Assembly (NCBI GenBank): GCA_019873735.1
Contig: JAIOAQ010000004.1
Coordinates: 1-64,000 of the forward strand
DNA from: Chloroflexota bacterium
GTDB lineage: Bacteria; Chloroflexota; Anaerolineae; Anaerolineales; Villigracilaceae
DNA length: 64,000 nucleotides
Reading direction: 5' to 3'
Positions 1 through 8,498 of this stretch are shown here, piece by piece. A program made the translations under genes and the position numbers. The notes below the pieces were generated by a model. That model did not search any database. It saw only the letters and a list, made by a program, of their open reading frames with translations, and was not told the origin of the DNA. Position 1 is the stretch's first letter, and each line of letters opens with the position of its first letter.

Positions 1-795
1 GAGGGCCGCCCCCTGCCGATAGGCGTAATAGGTGGCATTTTCCATCAAGGTGGAGGGGGTTGCAGTGCCCAGGCTCAGGTTAATAACCCGCGCCCCCCGC
101 TCCACTGCCCAAACCAGCGCCTCGGCCACCCTGGCCACAGAGCCATAGCATCGGCGATCCAGCACGCGCACCGGCAGGATGCGCGCATTCCATGCAATGC
201 CCGCCACACCGGCGGCGTTATTCCCTTCGGCCGCCAGGATGCCGGCCACATGTGTGCCATGCCCGCATTCATCCTGCGGCGAGTCGTCTTTTTCAACAAA
301 GTCGTAACCCGGCAAAAGCCGCCCGTCAAATTCGGGGTGGCCGGCGTCAATGCCGGAGTCGATGACGGCCACAATGACCGCGCTTGAGCCGGTGGTCACA
401 TCCCAGGCGGCGGGAGCCTGAATCAGCACCGGGGCGTATTGCTGCGCCCAAAGCGGATCGTTGGGAATCATGTCTGCGCGCACAATGTAATTTGGCTCGG
501 CAAACAGGACGCCGGACGCCCTCCGAAGTTTCTGCGCGTATTCGCCTTCGTATCCCGGCGGCACACGCACAACCACGGCGCGAAGAGCGTCCAATTCGCG
601 GCTGGCGCGCAAGACAGTCACACCTTCTGGCAGGCGCAGGTTGGCCGCGTGCACGCCTTCCTTCATCCCCACCACCACTTCGCCGGCTACAACCTTCTCA
701 CCCGGCTGCCCGGCCGGCATCGAGCGGACAGAAGCGGGCGGAACCAGCCAGATAAGCAGTCCAATGATAAGCAGAAACAGGGGCTTTACACGCAC
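1..795 (-). CDS. Subtilisin-like serine protease (S8 family), 3' end cut by window edge
   Basis: Secreted endopeptidase of the S8 family. I read it directly from the minus strand: it has no stop inside the window. The GTG start at 795 follows GGAG six bases upstream. The first residues (VRVKPLFLLIIGLLIWLV) form a signal peptide or anchor. An inhibitor-like propeptide region follows (KLRRASGVLFAEPNYIVRAD), then the catalytic Asp motif AVIDSGID and the His motif CGHGTHVAGI. The reading continues through INLSLGT and runs off the left edge, so the catalytic Ser motif lies outside. About 265 codons are visible. The promoter is not clear. The family call is firm; substrate and exact localisation are not determinable. 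Confidence 0.88.
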   Translation of the reverse strand, partial: MRVKPLFLLIIGLLIWLVPPASVRSMPAGQPGEKVVAGEVVVGMKEGVHAANLRLPEGVTVLRASRELDALRAVVVRVPPGYEGEYAQKLRRASGVLFAEPNYIVRADMIPNDPLWAQQYAPVLIQAPAAWDVTTGSSAVIVAVIDSGIDAGHPEFDGRLLPGYDFVEKDDSPQDECGHGTHVAGILAAEGNNAAGVAGIAWNARILPVRVLDRRCYGSVARVAEALVWAVERGARVINLSLGTATPSTLMENATYYAYRQGAAL

Positions 796-1156
796 AGGAG
801 TCTCCAGTGTCTCAATACAGACGATTTTACCCCCATTTGTTCAAATGCCAGGATGTTACCTGCGCGGCTTTACGTTGAGCCGCTTTGCAGATTTTCAGGT
901 CTGCAAGAAAGGCTGGTAGAATTGGCGCAACGAGGCGCCATGCGCTTTCGGAACAGGATGTGCAGGGCAAACCGGAGAATGCGGTCAAAGAAAATCCTGA
1001 ATATCCTGTGCATCCGTAACTACCTGCCCCTAAACCTCCCGCGGGTTAGGTCAGCAACCACGAAGAGGCCTTGTGGGCTGGACATTGCGCCAAAACCTGC
1101 GGGAGGGTAGACAATTACATGCATCCTGTAAAACGTGGAAGGGGCAAGACAGGCCG
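796..1156. other. Gene-free stretch between divergent genes, holding a palindromic repeat
   Basis: About 360 bases separate the subtilisin gene (leftwards) from the MFS gene (rightwards). The right part holds repeat copy 1016-1118. Just before it, 990-1019 has the tandem-like wording AATCCTGAATATCCTGTG, a pattern often seen in short palindromic intergenic repeats. A reading frame continuous with the MFS gene extends back through the repeat, but it only translates repeat sequence. I see no RNA gene here. Confidence 0.6.
1016..1118 (-). repeat. GTAAC-type palindromic intergenic repeat, copy 1
   Basis: 103 bp. The left end is GTAACTACCTGCCCC, with CCTCCCGCGGG. The right end is CCTGCGGGAGGG followed by TAGACAATTAC, roughly the inverted complement of the left end. 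The interior GGACATTGCGCCAAAA is the reverse complement of the interior of copies at 30903, 43628 and 59603. It ends about 40 bp before the MFS start codon. Confidence 0.85.
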
Positions 1157-2308
1157 ATGAATCGCCAAATTAAAATTCAATTGCTGTTTTTCACACTGGT
1201 GAGGACGGTTCTGAACACCATGTACCGCATGGTCTATCCTTTCCTCTCCGTGTTTGCCCGCGGGCTGGGAGTGGATGTCCCGGCCATGGCCGCGGCGCTG
1301 ACGGCGCGCTCACTGGCAGGCAGTGTGGGGCCTTTTCTGGCCAGTGTTGCCGACAGCCGGGGGCGCAAAGCCGGCATGTTATTCGGGCTGAGCCTGTTTG
1401 TTGGCGGGATAGCGCTGGTTGTCTTTCTCCCGAGTTTTCTGACACTGACAGCAGCCGTTGTGCTGGCCACGCTGGGGAAATACACCTTTGACCCTTCTAT
1501 GCAGGCATATCTTGGCGAACGCGTCCCTTACCGGCGGCGCGGGTTAAGCATTGCCATTACCGAATTGGGCTGGTCGCTGGCATTCATTGCAGGTATCCCG
1601 CTGGTGGGTTTTTTAATCGCGCGCGGCGGGTGGATGAGTCCCTTTCTCCTGCTGGCAGTCCTGGGCGTCCTCTCGGCCGCGGCGGTGCTTTTTCTGATCC
1701 CGGCCGACGCGCCGCAGACGGGCGAGGCGGCGGCCCTTTTGCGCAATTTCCGTCAGGTGCTGACCCACATCCCCTCGCTGGCGGGTCTTTCGGCGGGACT
1801 TTTGGCCACGGCAGCCAACGAAATGGTGAATCTCATCTTTGGGGTATGGCTGGAGGATTCCTTCGGCGTGAAGATTACGGCACTGGTAGCGGCTTCGGCA
1901 GTCATCGGCCTATCCGAATTCGGCGGGGAGGGGCTGGTAGCGCTCCTGACCGACCGGCTGGGGAAACCGCGCGCCATTGCCGCCGGGCTAATGGCCAATA
2001 CACTGGCCGCCCTGGGGCTGCCATGGCTGGGTCAGAGCCAAAACGGCGCCCTGATCGGCCTGTTCCTTTTTTACATCACCTTCGAGTTCACACTGGTAAG
2101 CATGATTTCCATGATGACCGAAATCCAGCCGGCAGCACGGGCGACGGTAATGGCTTTCAATGTGGCCGGCCATTCACTTGGGCGTGCGATAGGGGATGCA
2201 ATCGCCGTCAGCCTTTATGCCCTGGGTTTCTTTTGGGTTGTGGCCGCTTCGGCGGTCTTCAATGTGCTGGCTTTTGCAGGCGTATGGTGGCTGCGGAGAC
2301 GTGCTTGA
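1157..2308 (+). CDS. MFS transporter
   Basis: Major facilitator superfamily permease, 383 residues, with about 12 hydrophobic segments. Loop 2-3 carries the MFS motif A variant (ADSRGRKAGMLFG). A Gly/Pro-rich segment (ITELGWSLAFIAGIPLVGF) fits TM5 motif C of drug/H+ antiporters. I chose the ATG at 1157 because the in-frame upstream extension to 1073 translates the palindromic repeat and breaks the usual MFS N-terminus (NRQIKIQLLFFTLVRT). The Shine-Dalgarno is weak. No neighbour suggests a substrate. It is probably an exporter or a small-solute permease; specificity is unknown. Confidence 0.85.
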   Translation: MNRQIKIQLLFFTLVRTVLNTMYRMVYPFLSVFARGLGVDVPAMAAALTARSLAGSVGPFLASVADSRGRKAGMLFGLSLFVGGIALVVFLPSFLTLTAAVVLATLGKYTFDPSMQAYLGERVPYRRRGLSIAITELGWSLAFIAGIPLVGFLIARGGWMSPFLLLAVLGVLSAAAVLFLIPADAPQTGEAAALLRNFRQVLTHIPSLAGLSAGLLATAANEMVNLIFGVWLEDSFGVKITALVAASAVIGLSEFGGEGLVALLTDRLGKPRAIAAGLMANTLAALGLPWLGQSQNGALIGLFLFYITFEFTLVSMISMMTEIQPAARATVMAFNVAGHSLGRAIGDAIAVSLYALGFFWVVAASAVFNVLAFAGVWWLRRRA

Positions 2309-2386
2309 ATTCACAGGCCTTTGCACCCTGAGTAACCGCTTTTGTCGAAAAATGACAAGTATCACTTTGGACTAAGAAATTTGTAA

Positions 2387-2415
2387 TTGATTTTCTATTG
2401 AAAAGCGGGTAAGAT
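2387..2415 (+). promoter_or_regulatory. Sigma70-type promoter TTGATT-17-TAAGAT
   Basis: The -35 TTGATT (2387-2392) and -10 TAAGAT (2410-2415) are separated by exactly 17 bp. Initiation would fall near 2421-2424, after the first ATG of the small frame at 2416 and about at its second ATG (2425). Transcription would reach the hairpin terminator at 2489-2524. Confidence 0.6.
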
Positions 2416-2478
2416 ATGAAAGCCATGTTGTGGGTTTTGTTGTTAGGCCTGGTCTTGTTTAGCATCATGATGGTCTGA
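2416..2478 (+). CDS. Possible 20-residue hydrophobic peptide (or a short RNA)
   Basis: An ATG at 2416 opens a 20-codon frame whose product is almost one transmembrane helix (MKAMLWVLLLGL then VLFSIMMV). It lies between a good promoter and a strong terminator. No Shine-Dalgarno is visible, and the predicted start of transcription is downstream of the first ATG. If translated, it would therefore be a leaderless 17-residue form starting at 2425. The region could instead be a small RNA or just the leader of the aminotransferase gene. No function is assigned. Confidence 0.3.
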   Translation: MKAMLWVLLLGLVLFSIMMV

Positions 2479-2488
2479 CGCAATCGTC

Positions 2489-2524
2489 AGCCTGACAGGT
2501 GAATCGTACCTGTCAGGCTTTTTT
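2489..2524 (+). terminator. Rho-independent terminator
   Basis: Perfect 12-bp stem AGCCTGACAGGT / ACCTGTCAGGCT with a 7-base loop, followed by six T. It is placed after the small frame and 55 bp before the aminotransferase start, so it ends the short upstream transcript or acts as an attenuator. Confidence 0.85.
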
Positions 2525-2579
2525 ATTCTCTTGCAGTCAGCCCCCAACAAGGCATAAAACTTTTACACGAGGAGAAAGA

Positions 2580-3809
2580 ATGCTACAGACACCCTGGGAA
2601 TACCGTTACGCCCATCGGACCAAAAGTATGGGCAGTTCTGTCATCCGCGAACTGCTCAAACTGACCGAGCAACCTGATATCATTTCGTTTGCAGGTGGCT
2701 TGCCGGCTCCAGAGGTCTTTCCGCTTGAAAAGTTTCAGGAGGCCTGCAATATCGTTTTGCGCGAGAGCGGTGCACAGGCTCTACAATACAGCACCACCGA
2801 GGGGTACCGTCCATTGCGGGAAATGATTGCCCGGCACACGGCGCGGTATGGAATCGAGGTCACGGCAGACAATGTCATGATTACCTCTGGCTCCCAGCAG
2901 GCTTTGGATTTCATCGGCCGCTTGTTTGTCAACCGCGGCGACTATATCGTCGTTGAAAACCCAACCTACCTGGGCGCTCTGCAAGCCTGGAATGCCTATG
3001 GCGCGCAGTATGTCAGTGTGCGCTCTGATGAGCACGGCATGATTGTGGACGAGTTGGAGGCGGCCTTAAGGGTGGGGCCAAAATTCATCTACATTCTGCC
3101 CAATTTCCAAAATCCCACCGGCACCACGCTGAGCCTGGAGCGGCGAAAGCAGTTGGTAGAACTGGCCGATAAATATGGCGTCCCAATCGTTGAGGATGAC
3201 CCATACGGACAGTTGCGTTTCGAAGGCGAACATTTGCCATCGGTGGTCAACGTGGATAGCCAGTATCGCGGCCCCAACGGCGGCTGTTACAGCGGCAACG
3301 TGATTTACATGAGCACTTTCTCCAAACTGCTGGCTCCCGGCCTGCGCCTGGCATGGGTCATCGCTCCGCCCGAGGTGACGCGCAAAATCGTCATTACCAA
3401 ACAGGCTGCCGACCTGCACACCGCCACCTTCAATCAAATCGTCGCCTATGAGGTGGGCAAGGGCGGTTTCCTCGACGAACACGTCAAAGTAATTCGGGCA
3501 ACCTACAAGGAACGGCGGGATGTCATGCTCGAAACCATGGCCGAGACTTTCCCCTCAGAGGTACACTGGACCCATCCGGAGGGCGGCATGTTCTTGTGGG
3601 GCATTTTGCCAGAAGACATGGATGCTGCAGAGGTGCTCAAGGTGGCGCTTGAGAAAAAGGTGGCTTTTGTGCCGGGATTTCCTTTCCATCCCAATGGCGG
3701 CGGGAAAAACACGATGCGTCTCAATTTCTCGTATTCCAAGCCGGAAGACATTCGCGAGGGGATCACCCGCCTGGGTACCACATTGAAGGAATTGATTGCC
3801 AAACGCTAG
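2580..3809 (+). CDS. PLP-dependent aminotransferase, LysN / 2-aminoadipate type
   Basis: Fold-type I aminotransferase, 409 residues, cytoplasmic. Visible landmarks: PDIISFAGGLPAPEVFP at the N-terminus, TSGSQQALD (cofactor phosphate region), PNFQNPTG, VEDDPYGQLRFEG, the PLP lysine in MSTFSKLLAPGLRLAW, and MRLNFSY near the C-terminus. These fit the LysN/ARO8-like group that transaminates 2-aminoadipate, branched-chain or aromatic amino acids. The ATG at 2580 is preceded by GAGGAGAAAGA; the upstream in-frame extension covers the terminator and is rejected. No lysine-biosynthesis neighbours are present, so the substrate is uncertain. It is a monocistron bounded by terminators on both sides. Confidence 0.88.
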   Translation: MLQTPWEYRYAHRTKSMGSSVIRELLKLTEQPDIISFAGGLPAPEVFPLEKFQEACNIVLRESGAQALQYSTTEGYRPLREMIARHTARYGIEVTADNVMITSGSQQALDFIGRLFVNRGDYIVVENPTYLGALQAWNAYGAQYVSVRSDEHGMIVDELEAALRVGPKFIYILPNFQNPTGTTLSLERRKQLVELADKYGVPIVEDDPYGQLRFEGEHLPSVVNVDSQYRGPNGGCYSGNVIYMSTFSKLLAPGLRLAWVIAPPEVTRKIVITKQAADLHTATFNQIVAYEVGKGGFLDEHVKVIRATYKERRDVMLETMAETFPSEVHWTHPEGGMFLWGILPEDMDAAEVLKVALEKKVAFVPGFPFHPNGGGKNTMRLNFSYSKPEDIREGITRLGTTLKELIAKR

Positions 3810-3832
3810 TGGTATCTCGCGTTTACAATCAC

Positions 3833-3868
3833 AAAAGGCAGCCTTGCTAAAAAGGGCTGCCTTTTATT
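3833..3868 (+). terminator. Terminator after the aminotransferase gene, probably bidirectional
   Basis: 11-bp stem AAAAGGCAGCC / GGCTGCCTTTT with T-rich and A-rich flanks on the two sides. It lies between two convergent genes and could serve both. Confidence 0.85.
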
Positions 3869-3968
3869 TATGCCTATCCCTGTCCACCCGTTTGAAAGGG
3901 CAGATAGGTACAATAACCCCCCTGTTAATGAAAAGAGAAGGGCGTTCCCCCTACCCGCCGCACCGCTT

Positions 3969-5795
3969 TCAAGGGCGTTTTGTTGGAGAGGGCGAGGGGG
4001 TTGGGGTCGGTGTGCGGCTGGGTGTTGGCGTCGGCGTGCCGGGGCGGGGCGTGCGGGTGACGGTGGGGGTACGCGTGGGAGTCATGCCGGCTTTGAGATA
4101 TTGCTGGGCCTCCGCCAGGCGTTCTGCCGGAACGACGCCCTTCGGCAAAGCCAGCAAGGCCTCCCAATCTGGTCGGGCAGAGGCGTGCCGGTCTAACTTT
4201 TCCTGGGCATAAGCCCGCCAATAATAAACCTCGGCTCGCTGGGCATCCGTCTCTGCCAGGCGGCTAAGCGTATCGGCGGCAAGAAAAGCATCTCCAAAAT
4301 GCTTCTGCAAGACGGCTGCCTGTACCAGGCCAAGCGTCACATCAAAGGAATTGGGGAAATAACGGGCAGCCGATTTCAGGTCTGCTTCGGCCTTGGCGCC
4401 TTCCTGGAGGCCAATATAGGCCTGGCCGCGTTGCAGGTAGGCCTCGCCCAGGCGGTTGTTCAAACTGATCGAGCGATTCAAAAACTGCAAGGCCGTTTGG
4501 TATTGACCGGCGGCATTGTACGCCGTCCCTACCCAGACTAGCGCTTCTGGGTCTTGCGGCTCAAACTGGACATAGACTTGCAAAAACTCAAGCGCCTTTC
4601 GGCTTTCGCCGCGCTGGGCGTAAATCTGACCCAGCAGGCGGTAAACCGGCAAAAGCGTGATGTCCATTTGGTATGCCTTCTCGGCAAAAGTCAGCGCCCG
4701 AGAAGTATCTCCCAGTGCCTGGTAAGCCTGAGCATAGTACAGGTAAACCAGCGGCGAATCGGGCGCCAGTTGCTGGGCGCGCTGCAAATCGGAAAGCGCT
4801 GCCTGTGGATTGTTCTTCTCAATATAGTAAGCCGAGCGTTCCAGGTAGGCATTGGGATAATTGGGATCGCCGGCAATGGCGGCATTGAGATCGGGCAGGA
4901 CATCCTGCTTGGGATCAAGCAGGCGGAGCATGCGCGCCCGCCCAACGTAGGCCGGCCCAAGGTTGGGGTTGATGCGGATGGCCTGCTCATAGGCTGCCAG
5001 CGCCCGGCCATAATCTTTCAATTGAACATAGGCCTCAGCAATGTAATAGTGAGGGTCAGCAGACTGCGGCTCCAGGGTAGCTACTTGCTGCAGGTAGCCG
5101 ATCACCTCTTCCCACTTGCCCTGTTCTGAGGCGCGTTGAGCCGCGCGGAAGACATCTACCGAGAGGACATCGCGCGGCGTGCTGACATAGAGGGGCGTGG
5201 GAGTATAGGTTGCCTCCAGCAGCATCCAGAGAGGCGTCGGCCCGCTGAAGGAGGGGGTGTTGGCCGGAGGGGCGGTGGCATTGACAAATGTGGGCGTCAG
5301 CGTAAAGGTCGGCGAAGGGCCAGGCGTAATGGTAGGCGCAACTGCCAGGCGCCGCATACGCGGCATACGTAAGCCGGTGACAACGACACCAACGATAACC
5401 CCCAGCACCAGCAATGCAAGCGCCAGGCGGGCTGCCGGGTGAGCCGCAACGGCCTTAAAACCGCGCGGTCGTTCCGCCTCGGTTGCAGCACGGAGTTCGT
5501 CCTCCCATTGACGCGGACGGTTAATGGGAAAAGGCCGAATGTTATCCTCGGGCGGCAATGCTCCGGCCAGGACCAGGCCGCGTTTGGCGGCAGCATTTTC
5601 CGGGTCCAGGCGCAGAGCCGCCTCCAGACAGTAGACGCGCTCTTTGACCGTCTCTACCGCCGCGCTCATCCACACCCAATACTGGGCATTGTTCTGGTCG
5701 GTCTTCAATAAACGCGTTAATAGTTCTCTGGCTTTGGCTTTTTCCCCCAAACGCAGCGCCTCTATTGCTTCCTGAAGTAGGGTGTCTTCCGCCAT
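3969..5795 (-). CDS. Membrane-anchored TPR-repeat protein
   Basis: 608 residues from the ATG at 5795; a TTG at 5831 is a possible alternative, and neither has a clear Shine-Dalgarno. The N-terminal 100 residues hold TPR-like helices (EAIEALRLGEKAKARELLTR). One transmembrane helix follows (LALALLVLGVIVGVVVTGL), then a Thr/Pro linker. Next come about nine TPR units (for example ADPHYYIAEAYVQLKDYGRA) and a C-terminal low-complexity tail of Thr-Pro-Thr repeats ending at the stop. The TPR domain is probably extracytoplasmic and scaffolds protein complexes. It sits 48 bases downstream of the AMMECR1 gene and is probably co-transcribed. Partner unknown. Confidence 0.85.
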   Translation of the reverse strand: MAEDTLLQEAIEALRLGEKAKARELLTRLLKTDQNNAQYWVWMSAAVETVKERVYCLEAALRLDPENAAAKRGLVLAGALPPEDNIRPFPINRPRQWEDELRAATEAERPRGFKAVAAHPAARLALALLVLGVIVGVVVTGLRMPRMRRLAVAPTITPGPSPTFTLTPTFVNATAPPANTPSFSGPTPLWMLLEATYTPTPLYVSTPRDVLSVDVFRAAQRASEQGKWEEVIGYLQQVATLEPQSADPHYYIAEAYVQLKDYGRALAAYEQAIRINPNLGPAYVGRARMLRLLDPKQDVLPDLNAAIAGDPNYPNAYLERSAYYIEKNNPQAALSDLQRAQQLAPDSPLVYLYYAQAYQALGDTSRALTFAEKAYQMDITLLPVYRLLGQIYAQRGESRKALEFLQVYVQFEPQDPEALVWVGTAYNAAGQYQTALQFLNRSISLNNRLGEAYLQRGQAYIGLQEGAKAEADLKSAARYFPNSFDVTLGLVQAAVLQKHFGDAFLAADTLSRLAETDAQRAEVYYWRAYAQEKLDRHASARPDWEALLALPKGVVPAERLAEAQQYLKAGMTPTRTPTVTRTPRPGTPTPTPSRTPTPTPSPSPTKRP

Positions 5796-5843
5796 AGGAT
5801 TGAGTTTAGCATAACCTTTCTGCTGCGGCAAGCAACATCAAAG

Positions 5844-6422
5844 TCAGGTTGCTTCGTGAAATTCTTCAACTTCGTACGTCAGGACGGTTAACTTCTTGCG
5901 ACGCCACAAGTCGGGCGAGGCGCCCATTTTCATACACAAATGCTCAAGGAATTCGACCTTATCGGGCAGGGTTTGCCAGACCTGCGGCAGAAAGGTTGCC
6001 CGTCGAACGCCGTCGCGCAAGACAACGCCGTCCACGCCGGGGCGCAATTTGGCAAGCAGGTCTTCGGCATCGGCATATTCCAGTGGCTGGGGGATGGTCA
6101 GGCGCGAGACCTCGATATGGATGTGCGGCAATTCGGCCGGTTGGACGGGCGGGAAGCGGTAATCAGAAAGGGCAGCCGCAACCGCATGCTCGCGAACGTC
6201 TTCGGCCAGGGGCTGATATGGTTCCAAAGCGCCAATACAGCCGCGCAGGTGGCCATGCAGGGTAAGGGTTACAAAAGAGGCGCCCTTGGCCTGCAAACGC
6301 GGCGGCAGGGATTTCAAATCCAGCGGCGGTAAAGGCTCGCTGCGCACGCCGCATTCTAATGCCTGACGTGCAAGGCGTAAAAGGATGTCCTTTTCCTCTT
6401 GGGTCAAACGGTCAGCGTCCAT
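5844..6422 (-). CDS. amrA: AMMECR1-family protein (AmmeMemoRadiSam protein A)
   Basis: 192 residues, AMMECR1 domain through the whole length. The diagnostic loop LRGCIGALEPYQPL is present, followed by SDYRFPPVQPAELPHIHIEVS and DGVVLRDGVRRATFLPQVW. The family often occurs with a MEMO-family protein and a radical SAM enzyme; here neither is next to it. The molecular role is not settled. I took the ATG at 6422, which has AGGA seven bases upstream; a TTG at 6440 would add six residues. It is likely the first gene of a two-gene unit with the TPR protein. Confidence 0.88.
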   Translation of the reverse strand: MDADRLTQEEKDILLRLARQALECGVRSEPLPPLDLKSLPPRLQAKGASFVTLTLHGHLRGCIGALEPYQPLAEDVREHAVAAALSDYRFPPVQPAELPHIHIEVSRLTIPQPLEYADAEDLLAKLRPGVDGVVLRDGVRRATFLPQVWQTLPDKVEFLEHLCMKMGASPDLWRRKKLTVLTYEVEEFHEAT

Positions 6423-6533
6423 CCCATATTCCTGAAGCAAGGCAAACCTGAAGTGGAAGCATTCATACTATACAATAGGAGCAGGCTGAAAGTCAAGCCA
6501 ATCTATTTCGCCCAATTTCGTCCGAAATAGCCC

Positions 6534-6562
6534 TTGCCTGTTTGAGAGGGCTAAGGTACTAT
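6534..6562 (+). promoter_or_regulatory. Promoter of the cell-wall operon, TTGCCT-17-TACTAT
   Basis: -35 TTGCCT (6534-6539), 17-bp spacer, -10 TACTAT (6557-6562). The leader to the ATG at 6577 would be only about 8 bases. No other promoter is obvious before the four overlapping downstream genes. Confidence 0.55.
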
Positions 6563-6576
6563 ATAGAACATCCGTT

Positions 6577-7374
6577 ATGAAAAACATGCCTTCCACCCGT
6601 CGTTTTCATCGTGCGGCTCACCCAGAGCAACCAAGGTTGTCCATCCTGCCCAAGGTCTTCGGGGTGGCTGTTTTGCTGGCAACCTTGTTCACCGCCTGGA
6701 TTCCGGGGCAAACGTTGCCGGAGGATCTGGCCGAAAGCATCAGCCGCTGGTTAGCACCGCAGCCCGAAGTGGTGCTGACGCCTGCCGCGCCAACGTGGCG
6801 CATTGGCATCGTCTCTGGCCACAGCGGTTACGATTCTGGAGCCGTCTGCCGCGACGCTGCCGGGCGGATTACCCTGACCGAGGCCGATGTCAACCTGAAC
6901 ATCGCCTTCCTGGTTCAAAAGAAACTGCTGGAGCGAGGCTATCAAGTGGACTTGCTCAACGAGTTCGACGCCCGTCTGAACGGCTACAAAGCCGTCGCGT
7001 TGGTCTCTATTCACAACGATTCGTGTGATTACATCAATGAGCAGGCCACTGGCTTTAAGGTTGCACCGGCGATGACCGCCCGCGACGCCGAACGCTCAAC
7101 ACGCCTGACCCAATGTATGATCAACCGTTACCAGCAAGTGACAGGCCTGCCTTTCCATGCCGGCAGCATTACCCCCGACATGCGGGATTACCACGCTTTC
7201 ACTGAAATTGACCCCAATACAGTTGCAGCCATCATTGAGACCGGCTTCCTGAACCTTGACCGCGATTTCCTCATCAACCAGGCCGACCTGGTCGCCGAGG
7301 GAATCGTGAAAGGCATTGACTGCTTCGTCCGCAACGAAAGCATTGAGCCAGCCTTTACCCCTGTGTCGCCATGA
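6577..7374 (+). CDS. N-acetylmuramoyl-L-alanine amidase (Amidase_3)
   Basis: Zinc amidase that removes stem peptides from peptidoglycan, 265 residues. Residues about 25-45 are a hydrophobic export or anchor segment (LPKVFGVAVLLATLFTAWIPG). The catalytic domain shows zinc and catalytic positions in order: His in IVSGHSG, Glu in TEADVNLNIA, His in LVSIHNDS and Glu in AAIIETGFLN. It is first in the operon. Its stop overlaps the next start as ATGA, giving translational coupling to the L,D-transpeptidase genes, so hydrolysis and cross-linking of the wall are produced together. Confidence 0.92.
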   Translation: MKNMPSTRRFHRAAHPEQPRLSILPKVFGVAVLLATLFTAWIPGQTLPEDLAESISRWLAPQPEVVLTPAAPTWRIGIVSGHSGYDSGAVCRDAAGRITLTEADVNLNIAFLVQKKLLERGYQVDLLNEFDARLNGYKAVALVSIHNDSCDYINEQATGFKVAPAMTARDAERSTRLTQCMINRYQQVTGLPFHAGSITPDMRDYHAFTEIDPNTVAAIIETGFLNLDRDFLINQADLVAEGIVKGIDCFVRNESIEPAFTPVSP

Positions 7375-8498
7375 ACACGGATCTGTCCTCCGCGAACCAG
7401 GCTATCCAGCATGCCTATCAGGCGCTGCAAAACGGCAACCGCTCTGCAGCACGCCGCTGGGCAGAGCAGGCTGTGATGCTGGCGCCCACGCTGGAGGAGC
7501 CCTGGTTGCTGCTGGCAGCCGCCTCTCCATTGCCGGCGCGCCTGAAATATCTGCAGCGGGCGCTGCAAATCAATCCACAAAGTGCGCGCGCCCAGGCCGG
7601 GATTGCACAAACCCGCCAAAAACTACAGGCAGAAGAGGGGATGCGGGCAACAATAAAAAGCAGGCCGCGGCGGGGGACAATCTGGCTGATCGTTCTGGCC
7701 CTGACTTTGAGCAGCGCGGTCATCTGGAGCGGCGTCTCCTCGGCTCAGACAGTGCTTGCGCCGACGCCAAGCGGAGACAGGCTCTCCTGGTCACAGGTGG
7801 AGGTGTCCAAGCCGACTTATACCCCCTCGCCCATACCGACGGCTACGCCCATCCCCACCTCGACCCTTGTCCCGACAGAAATGCCCGAGGCGGCCGCGCC
7901 AGCCGAGGGTTCAGAAAATGAACCGAGCGCGCCTGTGACGGGCGCCGTCTATACCGTCCAGCGCGGCGATACGCTGGGACAAATTGCGTCCCGTTTTGGC
8001 GTCTCTCTTGAAACGCTGGCCGAGGCCAATCACCTGTCTGACCCATCTTCAATTTACGCCGGTCAGGAACTGATTATCCCCGGTGTAGATTTCATCCCGC
8101 CTCAGCCGAGACAAGCGGGCGGCCCCAAACGCATCCTGGTGGATATTTCGGAACAACATCTTTACGCCTATGAGGGGGAGGATCTGGTTTACAGTTTTGT
8201 GGCCTCAACCGGTATGAACAATGCCACTGCTATCGGCACGTTTCAGGTGTTGAACAAACTGCCGAGCGCCTACGGTTCTACCTGGAACATTTGGATGCCT
8301 TACTGGCTGGGTATTTACTGGTCGGGCGGGCTGCAAAACGGGATTCACGCTTTGCCTATTTTGCCGGGCGGGGGGAGGTTGTGGGCGGGTTATCTTGGCA
8401 CGCCCATTTCCTATGGCTGCATTGTGCTGGGTGAATACGAGGCCCAGTTGCTGTATGAATGGGCCGAGATTGGCACGCCGGTGGTGATCCAATGGTGA
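7371..8498 (+). CDS. Membrane-anchored LysM / L,D-transpeptidase (YkuD)
   Basis: 375 residues. Order of parts: a cytoplasmic TPR-like stretch (1-80, AQAGIAQTRQKL), a transmembrane helix around 100-120 (TIWLIVLALTLSSAVIW), a Thr/Pro linker, a LysM domain (VYTVQRGDTLGQIASRFGVS, about 190-240), and a C-terminal YkuD domain with GIHALP and the catalytic Cys in ISYGCI. The usual SHGC reads SYGC, so the His before Gly-Cys is replaced by Tyr. L,D-transpeptidases form 3-3 cross-links using meso-diaminopimelate stems. ATGA overlap with the amidase and a 7-base overlap with the next gene show tight coupling. Confidence 0.9.
   Translation: MNTDLSSANQAIQHAYQALQNGNRSAARRWAEQAVMLAPTLEEPWLLLAAASPLPARLKYLQRALQINPQSARAQAGIAQTRQKLQAEEGMRATIKSRPRRGTIWLIVLALTLSSAVIWSGVSSAQTVLAPTPSGDRLSWSQVEVSKPTYTPSPIPTATPIPTSTLVPTEMPEAAAPAEGSENEPSAPVTGAVYTVQRGDTLGQIASRFGVSLETLAEANHLSDPSSIYAGQELIIPGVDFIPPQPRQAGGPKRILVDISEQHLYAYEGEDLVYSFVASTGMNNATAIGTFQVLNKLPSAYGSTWNIWMPYWLGIYWSGGLQNGIHALPILPGGGRLWAGYLGTPISYGCIVLGEYEAQLLYEWAEIGTPVVIQW

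Noticed and set aside
1073-1156. N-terminal extension of the MFS protein (WTLRQNLREGRQ)
   Set aside because: The residues are a translation of the GTAAC-type repeat; the same NLREGR wording arises from other copies of the repeat.
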